Origin: Nitrincola lacisaponensis
Lineage (GTDB): Bacteria > Pseudomonadota > Gammaproteobacteria > Pseudomonadales > Balneatricaceae
Assembly (NCBI RefSeq): GCF_000691225.1
Contig: NZ_JMSZ01000021.1
Location: 195,764 to 259,763, forward strand
Direction: 5' to 3'
DNA length: 64,000 nucleotides
Both the position numbers and the translations under genes were made by a program. Within the stretch, counting starts at the first letter, position 1, and every line of letters begins with the position of its first letter. The notes beneath the pieces were generated by a model. The model was not told where the DNA came from, ran no database searches, and saw only the letters and a list, made by a program, of their open reading frames with translations. This document shows positions 18,014-26,509 of this stretch, in pieces.

Positions 18014-18925
18014 ATGCCATCGTTTAGAAAAGCCATACTGGCGATTGTGCTGTCACTGTGTCTGGTCGGGGCAGCCGTTGCAGAAATACGGGTTCAGCAT
18101 AAGCAGGGTGAATTGCAGTTGCAACAGGTCCCTCAGCGGGTGGTTACCTTTGATATCGGCGTGCTGGACTCTCTGGATGCCCTGGGTATAGACGTGCTTG
18201 GCGTACCGAAGGACTTTCTTCCTCCTCATCTGGCCCATTACGCGGATGCCCGTTACCAGCAAATTGGGTCGTTGTTTGAGCCCGATTTTGAAGCTCTGGC
18301 TGCGCTGCAGCCGGACTTGATTATTATCGGCGGGCGTTCTGCACCCAGTTATCGTCAATTGAATCGCCTGGCACCGACCCTGGATCTGAGCCATGAGTTT
18401 ACTGATTTTCTGCCGGACTTTTACCGCAACATGCGCATTCTGGGGCAGGTGTTTGATAAAGAAGCTGAAGTTGAAGCACGTTTGGCGCAGATTGATGCGC
18501 AACTGGAGGATACGCGCGCCTTGGCCGAGCATGTTGAGAACGGTTTGGTCATCATTACATCAGGTGGACGTGTTTCAGCCAATGGTCAGGGCTCCCGGAC
18601 GGGCTGGTTACATGAGCACCTGGGAATCGTTCCGGCGGCAGACAATCTGAAGGAGGGCACGCATGGTGATCCGGTATCCTTTGAGTTTATTCTGAAAACA
18701 GACCCTGACTATCTGTTTGTGCTGGACCGGGATAGCGCGATTAATGCAGGTACCGATGCCGCCCGTGCACTGCTGGACAATGAGTTAATCCATCAGACGC
18801 GAGCCTGGCAGAACAACCGGGTGATCTATTTAAATCCGCAGATCTGGTATGTGACGGTAGCCGGATTGAATGCGACCCCCGCCATGATTGAGGAAGTTCA
18901 TGACGCGCTCGACGGTGCACACTAA
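18014..18925 (+). CDS. Periplasmic siderophore-binding protein (FatB/CeuE/YclQ-like)
   Basis: A 303-residue class III substrate-binding protein with an N-terminal signal peptide (cleavage near AVAEI, about residue 22). Family features are RVVTFDIGVLDSLDALGI, ALQPDLIIIGGRS, GLVIITSGGRVSANG and the C-terminal IWYVTVAGL. It delivers a ferric siderophore, perhaps catecholate or citrate type as in petrobactin systems, to the permease pair encoded next. ATG 18014 follows GAGGAG by 8 nt. Its 3' end overlaps the next start by 26 bp. Confidence 0.9.
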   Translation: MPSFRKAILAIVLSLCLVGAAVAEIRVQHKQGELQLQQVPQRVVTFDIGVLDSLDALGIDVLGVPKDFLPPHLAHYADARYQQIGSLFEPDFEALAALQPDLIIIGGRSAPSYRQLNRLAPTLDLSHEFTDFLPDFYRNMRILGQVFDKEAEVEARLAQIDAQLEDTRALAEHVENGLVIITSGGRVSANGQGSRTGWLHEHLGIVPAADNLKEGTHGDPVSFEFILKTDPDYLFVLDRDSAINAGTDAARALLDNELIHQTRAWQNNRVIYLNPQIWYVTVAGLNATPAMIEEVHDALDGAH

Positions 18926-19886
18926 CCCGTTTTACTCACTGCGTTGGTTGTCAGGTGTAGCACTGCTCGCACTTCTGGCGATGCTGAGCATGATGGTCGG
19001 CGTGATGGACCTGTCGCTGACCCATCTTACCGATGAAGCGACGCAGGTACTGCTGATCAGTCGTATTCCCCGAACGCTGGCGGTGATGTTGACCGGTATT
19101 TCTCTGGCTGTGGCCGGGATGGTCATGCAAATGCTGGCACGCAATCGCTTTGTTGAGCCTTCTACAACCGGGACGTTGGAGTCGGCGTTGCTGGGGATGC
19201 TGGTCATGACACTGTTTGCGCCAGGACTCGGTGTGTTGTCCAAAACACTGATTGCAACAGCCTTTGCGATGGTCGGCAGTCTGATCTTCATGCTGCTGCT
19301 GCGCTCAATCCCGTTGCGTTCGACCGTGATGGTTCCGCTGGTAGGCATTATGTTTTCCAGTGTTGTGGCGGCAGTTGCTACCTTTATTGCCTACCGCTTC
19401 AATTTGTTGCAATCACTGGCTAACTGGACCAACGGTGATTTTTCCGTGTTGCTGCGGGGACGCTATGAGCTGCTCTGGGTGACCCTGATTTGTGCAGTCC
19501 TGGCCTATCTGTATGCCGACCGTTTCACGCTGGCGGGTATGGGGCGAAGCTTTACCACCAATTTGGGTATGAACTATGCGTTGGTACTGTTTACCGGGCT
19601 GCTCTTGGTGTCGATGATCGCTGCCATCACCGTGACCACTGCTGGCGTGGTGCCTTTTCTTGGTTTGGTTGTGCCCAATGTGGTTAGTCTGATGATGGGT
19701 GACAATCTCCGGCGCAGTTTACCCTGGGTGGCATTGCTGGGAGCGGGTTTCATGTTGTTTTGCGACCTGTTGAGCCGTCTGCTCCGTTATCCCTATGAAG
19801 TGCCAGTCGGAACGGTTATGGGGGTGATCGGGAGCGTGTTTTTTATCTATCTGTTATTGAAGCGAACACAGCCAAGTCATGTTTAA
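18900..19886 (+). CDS. Iron-siderophore ABC transporter permease 1 (FecCD family)
   Basis: A 328-residue FecCD-type permease with about nine membrane helices. It has RIPRTLAVMLTGISLAVAGMVMQ near the start and the coupling-helix region TTAGVVPFLGLVVPNVVSLMMGDNLRRSLPW near residues 248-280. It corresponds to FatD/CeuB/YclN. ATG 18900 has GAGGAA 6 nt upstream. It overlaps both neighbours, indicating a coupled operon. Confidence 0.93.
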   Translation: MTRSTVHTNPFYSLRWLSGVALLALLAMLSMMVGVMDLSLTHLTDEATQVLLISRIPRTLAVMLTGISLAVAGMVMQMLARNRFVEPSTTGTLESALLGMLVMTLFAPGLGVLSKTLIATAFAMVGSLIFMLLLRSIPLRSTVMVPLVGIMFSSVVAAVATFIAYRFNLLQSLANWTNGDFSVLLRGRYELLWVTLICAVLAYLYADRFTLAGMGRSFTTNLGMNYALVLFTGLLLVSMIAAITVTTAGVVPFLGLVVPNVVSLMMGDNLRRSLPWVALLGAGFMLFCDLLSRLLRYPYEVPVGTVMGVIGSVFFIYLLLKRTQPSHV

Positions 19887-20838
19887 GTCTTTGTCTCCAG
19901 CAACGCGCCTTGGGTTGCTGTTGGTCGGTGTATTGCTGGCCTGCCTGTTGTTCATGACCTTGAACGTGCGTGCAGGCTGGGCATTTACACTGCCATTTCG
20001 TGGTGAAAAGTTACTGGGCTTATTGCTGGTGGCCTATTGCATTGCTGTTTCAACGGTATTGTTTCAGACCATCACTCATAACCGCATTCTGAGCCCCGGT
20101 ATCATGGGGTTTGATTTTCTCTATCTACTACTGCAATCGTTGATGGTTTACAGCCTGGGCAGCATTTTTTTCAGTCAAATCAATCCTTCACTGAAATGGC
20201 TGGGCGAAGTCTTCATCATGGTGGGTGCAATGTGCCTGCTGTATTACTGGCTGTTCATTCGTCAGCAACGTCATCTGCATATCCTGGTATTGGTGGGAAT
20301 TATCCTGGGAACGCTGTTTCGCAGTCTGAATGCGATGATTGCCCGGCTGATGGATCCGGTGGAGTTTGATCTGTTGCAGGATGTGATGTTTGCCAGCTTC
20401 AACCAGATAGATTCGACCTTGTTGGGCGTCTCGGCATTTTTGGCGTTGCTGGTAACGCTGTTTGGCTGGCGTTACCGTCATGCACTGGATGTACTGGCGC
20501 TTGGTAATGATCAGGCAGTTAATCTGGGGTTGAACCCCCGGCGCTTGATGATGCTGATTCTGATCGCTATTGCCGTGCTGGTTTCTGTTTCCACCGCGCT
20601 GGTCGGCCCGGTAACCTTCTTTGGCTTGCTGGTTGCCAATCTGGCTTATCAGCTGGCGGGTACGCATCGGCATGTGTATGTCGTACCCATGGCAGTTGGG
20701 CTGGCGGCAATGATCCTCATTGCCGGTCAGGCTGTGCTGGAGCATGTGCTGAGTTTTGCAACAGGGTTGAGTGTCATTATCGAGTTTATCGGTGGTCTAT
20801 TTTTTCTGATTCTGGTGATACGGCAGGGGAGACGATGA
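19879..20838 (+). CDS. Iron-siderophore ABC transporter permease 2 (FecCD family)
   Basis: A 319-residue FecCD-family permease, the FatC/CeuC/YclO partner of permease 1. It is hydrophobic throughout and has the conserved LGNDQAVNLGLNPRR and VSVSTALVGPVTFFGLLVANLAYQ. The start overlaps permease 1 by 8 bp and the stop overlaps the ATPase start by 4 bp. Confidence 0.93.
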   Translation: MFKSLSPATRLGLLLVGVLLACLLFMTLNVRAGWAFTLPFRGEKLLGLLLVAYCIAVSTVLFQTITHNRILSPGIMGFDFLYLLLQSLMVYSLGSIFFSQINPSLKWLGEVFIMVGAMCLLYYWLFIRQQRHLHILVLVGIILGTLFRSLNAMIARLMDPVEFDLLQDVMFASFNQIDSTLLGVSAFLALLVTLFGWRYRHALDVLALGNDQAVNLGLNPRRLMMLILIAIAVLVSVSTALVGPVTFFGLLVANLAYQLAGTHRHVYVVPMAVGLAAMILIAGQAVLEHVLSFATGLSVIIEFIGGLFFLILVIRQGRR

Positions 20839-21593
20839 TTGAAGTAGCAGGGCTGAATAAGGCCTATCAGACACAGAAGGTCGTTGATCAGGTCAGCTTT
20901 CAACTCAAGGGCGCCGGTGTGACGGCTATTATCGGACCCAATGGTGCAGGAAAGTCCACGCTGCTGGGTTTGATCAGTCGCTTGCAGCGTCCTGATGAAG
21001 GCTGGGTGCGTGTAGATGAGCTGGATGTCCATCATTGTGCCGGTGATCGTCTGGCGCAAACCCTGGCAATTCTGCGTCAGGAAAACCAGATCAGTACACG
21101 CTTGACGGTTGAAGATCTGGTCAGTTTCGGGCGTTACCCTTACAGCAAGGGGCGGATTAACGAACAGGATCAGTTCAAGATTGAACAGGCACTGGCGTTT
21201 CTGGATCTGCTCGGGCTACGGCATCGCTATCTGGATGAGTTGTCAGGTGGGCAGCGTCAACGTGCGTATATTGCCATGGTGCTGTGTCAGGATACGCGCT
21301 ACCTGCTACTGGACGAGCCATTGAATAATCTGGATATGAAGCATGCCGTAGGCATTATGAAGCTCTTGCGGCGTGCGGCTGATGAAATGGGCAAGCAGGT
21401 TATACTGGTGCTTCACGATATCAATTTTGCAGCCAGCTACGCGGATTGTATTTTAGCGATGAAGGAAGGGCAGTTGGTGTATATGGGGAGTCCTGAGGCC
21501 GTCATTACACCTGAAATCATGCAGGATCTGTATGATCTGGACATGACGATCCAGCAGATTCAGGGCAAGCCGGTAGCCTTTTATTATCGCTAG
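20835..21593 (+). CDS. Iron-siderophore ABC transporter ATP-binding protein
   Basis: A 252-residue nucleotide-binding subunit (FatE/CeuD/YclP type). Walker A is GPNGAGKST near residue 37, the signature is LSGGQRQRAYIAM, Walker B is YLLLDEPLNNLD, and the switch His is in VLHDINFA. It completes the importer begun at 18014. Confidence 0.95.
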   Translation: MIEVAGLNKAYQTQKVVDQVSFQLKGAGVTAIIGPNGAGKSTLLGLISRLQRPDEGWVRVDELDVHHCAGDRLAQTLAILRQENQISTRLTVEDLVSFGRYPYSKGRINEQDQFKIEQALAFLDLLGLRHRYLDELSGGQRQRAYIAMVLCQDTRYLLLDEPLNNLDMKHAVGIMKLLRRAADEMGKQVILVLHDINFAASYADCILAMKEGQLVYMGSPEAVITPEIMQDLYDLDMTIQQIQGKPVAFYYR

Positions 21594-21655
21594 CCTGTAC
21601 CCCTGTCGAGAGGATCAGTTACACTGACCGGCAGACGAATCAGGAGGATGACGGC

Positions 21656-23464
21656 ATGTTTCACTTAATCTCGGCGTCTGGCGTACGTCATGGGTTTCTG
21701 GTTGCGCTGCTGGCAGGGGCTGTATCTGTCTGTCAGGCCAGTGATAGCGCTGCGGTTGCACCCGAAGCGGCATCAGGTCTTGCTGCCAGTCAGTTGTTTC
21801 AGGGGCAGCACTTTGCTGTGGCAGCCGCCAATCCCCTGGCAACAGAAGCAGGCTATCGCATTTTGCGAGCCGGGGGTTCAGCTGTCGATGCTGCCATTGC
21901 CGTACAGGCTGTTTTGACGCTGGTTGAACCTCAGTCCAGCGGTATCGGTGGCGGTGCATTCTTGTTGCTGTCTTCCGAGCAGGGCGTGCAGGCCTATGAT
22001 GGGCGTGAAGTTGCACCTGCGGGCGTTGATGGCAGCTTGTTTCTGGATGATCAGGGTGAGCCTCTGGCATTTCTGGACGCTGCAGCCAGTGGGCGCTCTG
22101 TTGGTGTTCCCGGCCTGTTGAGAATGCTGGAGCAGGTGCATCAGCAGCATGGAGTGCTGGCATGGGAGCAGCTATTTGCACCGGCGATTGAACTGGCTGA
22201 AACAGGTTTTGCTGTCAGTCATCGTTTGCATACCTTGCTTGATTCAGACCCGCGTTTGCGTGATGACCCTTTGGCTGCTCGCTTCTACTATGATGCAGAG
22301 GGGCATCCTCATCCGGTTGGATATCCATTGCGTAATCCGGCGTTGGCGGAAATTTTCCGACAGGTGGCAGCAGGTGGCAGTGATGCGTTTTATCAAGGCG
22401 CGATCGCAGAGGATCTGGTCTCCAGGGTTCAGCAGCATCCTCAGGGTGGCGGTGAGCTGAATCATGCAGACTTGCTGGCGTATCAACCGCTGATTCGGGA
22501 GCCCATCTGTACACCCTGGAAAAAATTCAATGTCTGTGGCTTTCCGCCGCCTTCCTCCGGACATTTGACGGTTATGCAGATTCTGGGAATGCTGGAATCC
22601 TTGCCGGTTGAGGTCACCATGGACGATGGGTTGCCCGCTGCCGACTGGTTGCATCATTACCTTGAAGTGTCGCGCCTTGCTTTTGCAGATCGGGCGCAAT
22701 ATATAGCCGACCCTGACTTTGTGGAAGCTCCGGGTGGTGACTGGACTTTATTGTTGCAGCCTGAGTACCTCGCTGCACGTGCCGCTCTGGTAGCACCGAA
22801 CAGCATGGGCAGTGGCGGTGCTCAGGCTGGTAATCCTGCCGAAACGACCCTGTGGAGCTATGCCCCTCAGCCCAACCAGCCAGAATATGGTACCAGTCAT
22901 ATCAGTATCGTGGATGCACAGGGCCGGGCGCTGGCCATGACCAGTACCATTGAGGCAGCCTTTGGCGCGCGTATTCTCACCGATGGCGGTACCGGGCTTC
23001 CCGGAGGCTATCTGCTAAATAATGAGCTGACAGACTTTTCTTTCCGCCCCGCGACGGATGAGGGGCAGTTGATAGCGAACCGGGTGGAACCGGGCAAACG
23101 GCCACGCTCCAGTATGAGTCCTACACTGGTATTTGATGCCGAAAGTGGCGACTGGGTGGCCAGTCTCGGATCACCGGGTGGTGCTGCGATTATTCACTAC
23201 ACGGCACGGACATTAATCGCACTGCTGGATTGGCAGTTGGCCGCAGATCAGGTGTTGTCTTTGCCGCATGCGGTCACACTCGGTGGACCTGTATGGCTGG
23301 AAGCATCAGGTTTTCCGGTAACCACGCTGGAAGCGTTAAACGAGCGTGGACATGATGTCAGCGAGCGTGAACTGACCAGCGGAACCCAGGTGCTGATAAA
23401 AACACCTGAGGGGATAACAGGCGCTGCCGATCCGCGTCGTGAAGGCCGGGTGATGGGAGAGTAA
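21656..23464 (+). CDS. ggt: Gamma-glutamyltransferase (periplasmic or secreted)
   Basis: A 602-residue Ntn hydrolase precursor that cleaves or transfers the gamma-glutamyl group of glutathione. The signal peptide ends near CQASDS (residue 24). Large-subunit motifs include GGSAVDAAIAVQ and SGIGGGAFLL. The self-cleavage/catalytic Thr is in EYGTSHISIVD at about residue 413, and small-subunit motifs are RPRSSMSPT and GSPGGAAII. AGGAGG lies 8 nt before the ATG. It is first of six packed genes, with the next start 3 bp after its stop. Confidence 0.95.
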   Translation: MFHLISASGVRHGFLVALLAGAVSVCQASDSAAVAPEAASGLAASQLFQGQHFAVAAANPLATEAGYRILRAGGSAVDAAIAVQAVLTLVEPQSSGIGGGAFLLLSSEQGVQAYDGREVAPAGVDGSLFLDDQGEPLAFLDAAASGRSVGVPGLLRMLEQVHQQHGVLAWEQLFAPAIELAETGFAVSHRLHTLLDSDPRLRDDPLAARFYYDAEGHPHPVGYPLRNPALAEIFRQVAAGGSDAFYQGAIAEDLVSRVQQHPQGGGELNHADLLAYQPLIREPICTPWKKFNVCGFPPPSSGHLTVMQILGMLESLPVEVTMDDGLPAADWLHHYLEVSRLAFADRAQYIADPDFVEAPGGDWTLLLQPEYLAARAALVAPNSMGSGGAQAGNPAETTLWSYAPQPNQPEYGTSHISIVDAQGRALAMTSTIEAAFGARILTDGGTGLPGGYLLNNELTDFSFRPATDEGQLIANRVEPGKRPRSSMSPTLVFDAESGDWVASLGSPGGAAIIHYTARTLIALLDWQLAADQVLSLPHAVTLGGPVWLEASGFPVTTLEALNERGHDVSERELTSGTQVLIKTPEGITGAADPRREGRVMGE

Positions 23465-23467
23465 CCG

Positions 23468-23983
23468 ATGGCTGACGGACGTATGGTCAACCGGATAACC
23501 CTGTGTCCCATGCAGCCGGATGATCTCCCGGGTGTGCTCGGTTTGCAGGTTGCTGAAGCGCAATTGGGCTATGTCGCGCCGATTGCGGACATTCTGGAGC
23601 AGTTTCCGGCCAGTGCTCACCGGCATTTGGTGAAACGCGATAACCGGGTGATCGGCTTTTTCATGATCGACATGGAGTACAGTCGCGTGCATCCATTTGC
23701 CCCCCGGGATGATCTGGGCTTCCGAATGTTCATGATTGACCAGTCGGTTCAGGGGCAGGGGTGTGGCAGTGCCGCGCTGAAACTGTTGCCCGCCTACCTG
23801 TTGTCCTGCTATCCGGATCGAAAACAGGTCTGGCTAACAGTCAACTGCCGTAATCTGGCAGCCTATCAATGCTATTTACGCAATGGCTTTCAGGATACCG
23901 GAGCGCAGTATCTTGATGGAGGCTTTGGTCCGCAACATATTATGGTGATGCCATTCACCTCTGGAGGTATTGATGTACGCTGA
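23468..23983 (+). CDS. GNAT family N-acetyltransferase
   Basis: A 171-residue GNAT protein. The acetyl-CoA pyrophosphate-loop region is FMIDQSVQGQGCGSAALKLL (read as QGQGCGSAAL, about residue 95), followed by LTVNCRNLAAYQCYLRNGFQDTG (NLAAYQCYLRNGF). The substrate is unknown. It lies between ggt (3 bp gap) and the rhodanese-dioxygenase fusion (11 bp overlap), so it belongs to that operon. Confidence 0.88.
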   Translation: MADGRMVNRITLCPMQPDDLPGVLGLQVAEAQLGYVAPIADILEQFPASAHRHLVKRDNRVIGFFMIDMEYSRVHPFAPRDDLGFRMFMIDQSVQGQGCGSAALKLLPAYLLSCYPDRKQVWLTVNCRNLAAYQCYLRNGFQDTGAQYLDGGFGPQHIMVMPFTSGGIDVR

Positions 23984-25601
23984 ACCCCTGGTTGTATCGG
24001 TGGATTGGCTGCATAGCCATCTGGATGATCCTGATCTGATTCTGCTGGATGTCAGCATGGAGCAGGTTGTCGGGCGTATCCCCGTGCGGTATGACCAGCC
24101 CTGTTATCTGCCGGGCGCACTGAAATTTGATCTTGAGCAGGTGTTTGTTGATCCAGACAGCACCTTGCCCCATACCTTGCCATCACCGGAGCGATTTACT
24201 GAACTGGCGAGAGCGTTGGGTATTTCAGCATCCAGCCGGATCGTCGTGTATGACAATCAGGGTATCTATAGTTCACCGCGTGCCTGGTGGATGTTTCAGG
24301 TCATGGGGCATGCACAGGTGCAGGTTCTGGATGGCGGTTTGCCAGCCTGGTTAGCCAAAGGCCATGCCACTCAGACAGAGCCCTGCTTGCCCCGGAAAAC
24401 CGGTGACTTTCAGGCACATCTGCAATCCCGCTGGCTGAGTGATTCCACAAGGGTATTGCAGGCACTCGACGATCCTGACGCTTGTGTGATTGATGCACGT
24501 GCAGCAGCGCGTTTTGCCGGTCGCGCAGCCGAGCCCCGCCCGGGTTTGCGTAGCGGACATATGCCAGGAGCCTTGAATTTGCCTTTCCTGCAGTTGATGG
24601 AGGGCGATGGCTATGACTCTCTGGATACACTGGCGGCCCGCTTTGCCCGACTGGGTGTAACACCGGATCAATCGCTGATCTTTAGCTGTGGTTCTGGTAT
24701 CACGGCCTGTATTGTCCTGTTTGCAGCCGCGCAGCTGGGTTATCACAAGCTCTCTGTATATGACGGTTCCTGGGCGGAATGGGGTGCTGATGACAGCCTG
24801 CCTGTCGTGACCGGTGCATCGGTGCTGTTTTTGTCGCATGGAGGCGGTCCTCTGCCTTTGCTGGGTGATCCGGGACATCAGGCGATGTGTGATAACTTGC
24901 GGGGCCTGGTCGGGAAAATTCCAACCCCGGAAGCTATTCTGGTTGTCAGTGCACATTGGGAGGCCTCTCAGCCGACCGTAACGCACGCGGCGAACCCGGA
25001 AATGCTCTATGACTACTATGGTTTTCCGGAAGAGGCCTATCAGCTGCAGTACCCCGCACCGGGGTTTCCGGTATTTGCCGAAAAACTGGCCAGTACCTTG
25101 CGTTCAAGGGGGATTGAGGCGCAGCTGGATGCGACCAGAGGGTATGATCATGGTGTCTATGTCCCGTTAATGCTGCTCTATCCTGAAGCCAGTATTCCGT
25201 GTGTCCAGCTCTCTTTGATGAAGCATCTGGATGCGGAGCAGCATCTGCAGCTGGGTGAAGCCTTGGCGGACAGTCTGGATGGGCGGGTGCTGGTGGTAGG
25301 GTCCGGCTTTTCGTTTCACAACATGCGTGCCTTTTTTGCAGCTTCAACGCCTGAAACTGAGAAAATGAATCAGGATTTTGAGGACTGGTTGCAGGAAACG
25401 GTCAGTTCCGGAGCGTTAAGTGAAGCTGAGCGTCGGATGCGCTTGGTTAACTGGCAGCAGGCGCCTCATGCACGTTATTGCCATCCTCGAGAAGAACATT
25501 TGTTGCCATTACAGGTGTGCTACGGTATCGCAGGCGGGCCTTGTCGAGAGGCCTATCGTGTTGAAATTCTTGGCAAGCAGGCCAGCGTGTTTCTCTGGTA
25601 G
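23973..25601 (+). CDS. Fusion of tandem rhodanese sulfurtransferase and DODA-type extradiol dioxygenase
   Basis: 542 residues in two parts. Residues 1-280 are a SseA/TST-like double rhodanese with the active-site Cys239 in SCGSGITA, the loop of 3-mercaptopyruvate sulfurtransferases. Residues about 283-542 match the LigB-superfamily DOPA dioxygenase (YgiD/DODA type), with likely metal or catalytic His289 (SHGGGP), His328 (SAHWE), His393 (GYDHGVYVPL) and His449 (SFHN). The frame is continuous. ATG 23973 has GGAGG 7 nt upstream. Substrates are unknown; co-transcription with ggt hints at thiol or sulfur metabolism, an inference. This domain pairing is not one I recognise as standard. Confidence 0.88.
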   Translation: MYAEPLVVSVDWLHSHLDDPDLILLDVSMEQVVGRIPVRYDQPCYLPGALKFDLEQVFVDPDSTLPHTLPSPERFTELARALGISASSRIVVYDNQGIYSSPRAWWMFQVMGHAQVQVLDGGLPAWLAKGHATQTEPCLPRKTGDFQAHLQSRWLSDSTRVLQALDDPDACVIDARAAARFAGRAAEPRPGLRSGHMPGALNLPFLQLMEGDGYDSLDTLAARFARLGVTPDQSLIFSCGSGITACIVLFAAAQLGYHKLSVYDGSWAEWGADDSLPVVTGASVLFLSHGGGPLPLLGDPGHQAMCDNLRGLVGKIPTPEAILVVSAHWEASQPTVTHAANPEMLYDYYGFPEEAYQLQYPAPGFPVFAEKLASTLRSRGIEAQLDATRGYDHGVYVPLMLLYPEASIPCVQLSLMKHLDAEQHLQLGEALADSLDGRVLVVGSGFSFHNMRAFFAASTPETEKMNQDFEDWLQETVSSGALSEAERRMRLVNWQQAPHARYCHPREEHLLPLQVCYGIAGGPCREAYRVEILGKQASVFLW

Positions 25602-25606
25602 GGTGA

Positions 25607-26509
25607 ATGATGCTGTCATTTTTGCAGGGCTTTGCGATGGGGCTGGTAATGATGTCTGGCCCCTGGTTGCTGGCCGGTATGGTGAAACCTGAGTGGGTAC
25701 TGGCGGAAGCACAGCCGCGTCGCCTGACGGTGTGGTTACGCTATGGTGTGATCTTGCCGTTTGTCTGTTTGTTGCTGGGGCTTACGTCTCTCTGGGGCGG
25801 CTTTGGTCCCAGTCTGGCGGGCTGGTTGTCAGGGCTGGGTGTGCTGTTTGCCTGGGTACCACTGGAGCGCCGCATCAGACGTTTTTTTATGCGGCGGCAG
25901 CAGCAAAAAACGACTCAGGCCGAGCAAGAGCAGCCATTGGCAGATCTGGCCAGGGATGCCGCCTCTACGGATGCGCTTCCTCTGGTGAAGCAACTGGAAC
26001 ACCTGCGTCAGGATTTGCTGCAGGCAGGTGCTTCACCAGCATTGCCGGAGCGGTTTTACAGTCGCTATGTTCAGCTTCAGACTGTGTTGCGGCAACGTTT
26101 TCAGCCACAGGAGCTGGCCATGCAGCGCGCTCAGACGCTGGTGGGTGAGGTCTATGCGGGTTGCTTGCGTCGTTTGCAGCGTCTTGTCGATCTGTATCAG
26201 CACCTCCAGGCGCTGGACCCTGACTATATTCAGCGTCAACTGGCATCTCCGGGCGTTCCGGCTGGCACGCGTGATGCATTATTACAACGCTGGCAGTTGG
26301 TGGAAAACCTGCAGCAGGAGATAGCGATGTTGATGGCTGACGCAGAGAAGCTGTTGACCGCATTGGACAGTACACGTCTGGCCTTGGTGCAGTTGCAGCG
26401 GGAGGCGCAGTCGGATCAGGACCTGAATCAGGTACTGGAAACGCTTGAACGTTTTAATCAACGTGTTGCACACTATGAATCTTCTGCCTCAACATGGACG
26501 CGATCATGA
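25607..26509 (+). CDS. Membrane-anchored coiled-coil protein, XpaC-like position next to telA
   Basis: A 300-residue protein I do not firmly recognise. Two N-terminal membrane helices (about residues 5-26 and 46-82) are followed by a basic stretch (RRIRRFFMRRQQQK), then a Gln-rich, mostly helical cytosolic part to the end. Its place before telA mirrors xpaC-yaaN in Bacillus, where XpaC also has N-terminal helices and a helical tail, so it may be the XpaC partner of TelA. It overlaps telA by 4 bp (ATGA) and starts 6 bp after the fusion gene. Confidence 0.65.
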   Translation: MMLSFLQGFAMGLVMMSGPWLLAGMVKPEWVLAEAQPRRLTVWLRYGVILPFVCLLLGLTSLWGGFGPSLAGWLSGLGVLFAWVPLERRIRRFFMRRQQQKTTQAEQEQPLADLARDAASTDALPLVKQLEHLRQDLLQAGASPALPERFYSRYVQLQTVLRQRFQPQELAMQRAQTLVGEVYAGCLRRLQRLVDLYQHLQALDPDYIQRQLASPGVPAGTRDALLQRWQLVENLQQEIAMLMADAEKLLTALDSTRLALVQLQREAQSDQDLNQVLETLERFNQRVAHYESSASTWTRS

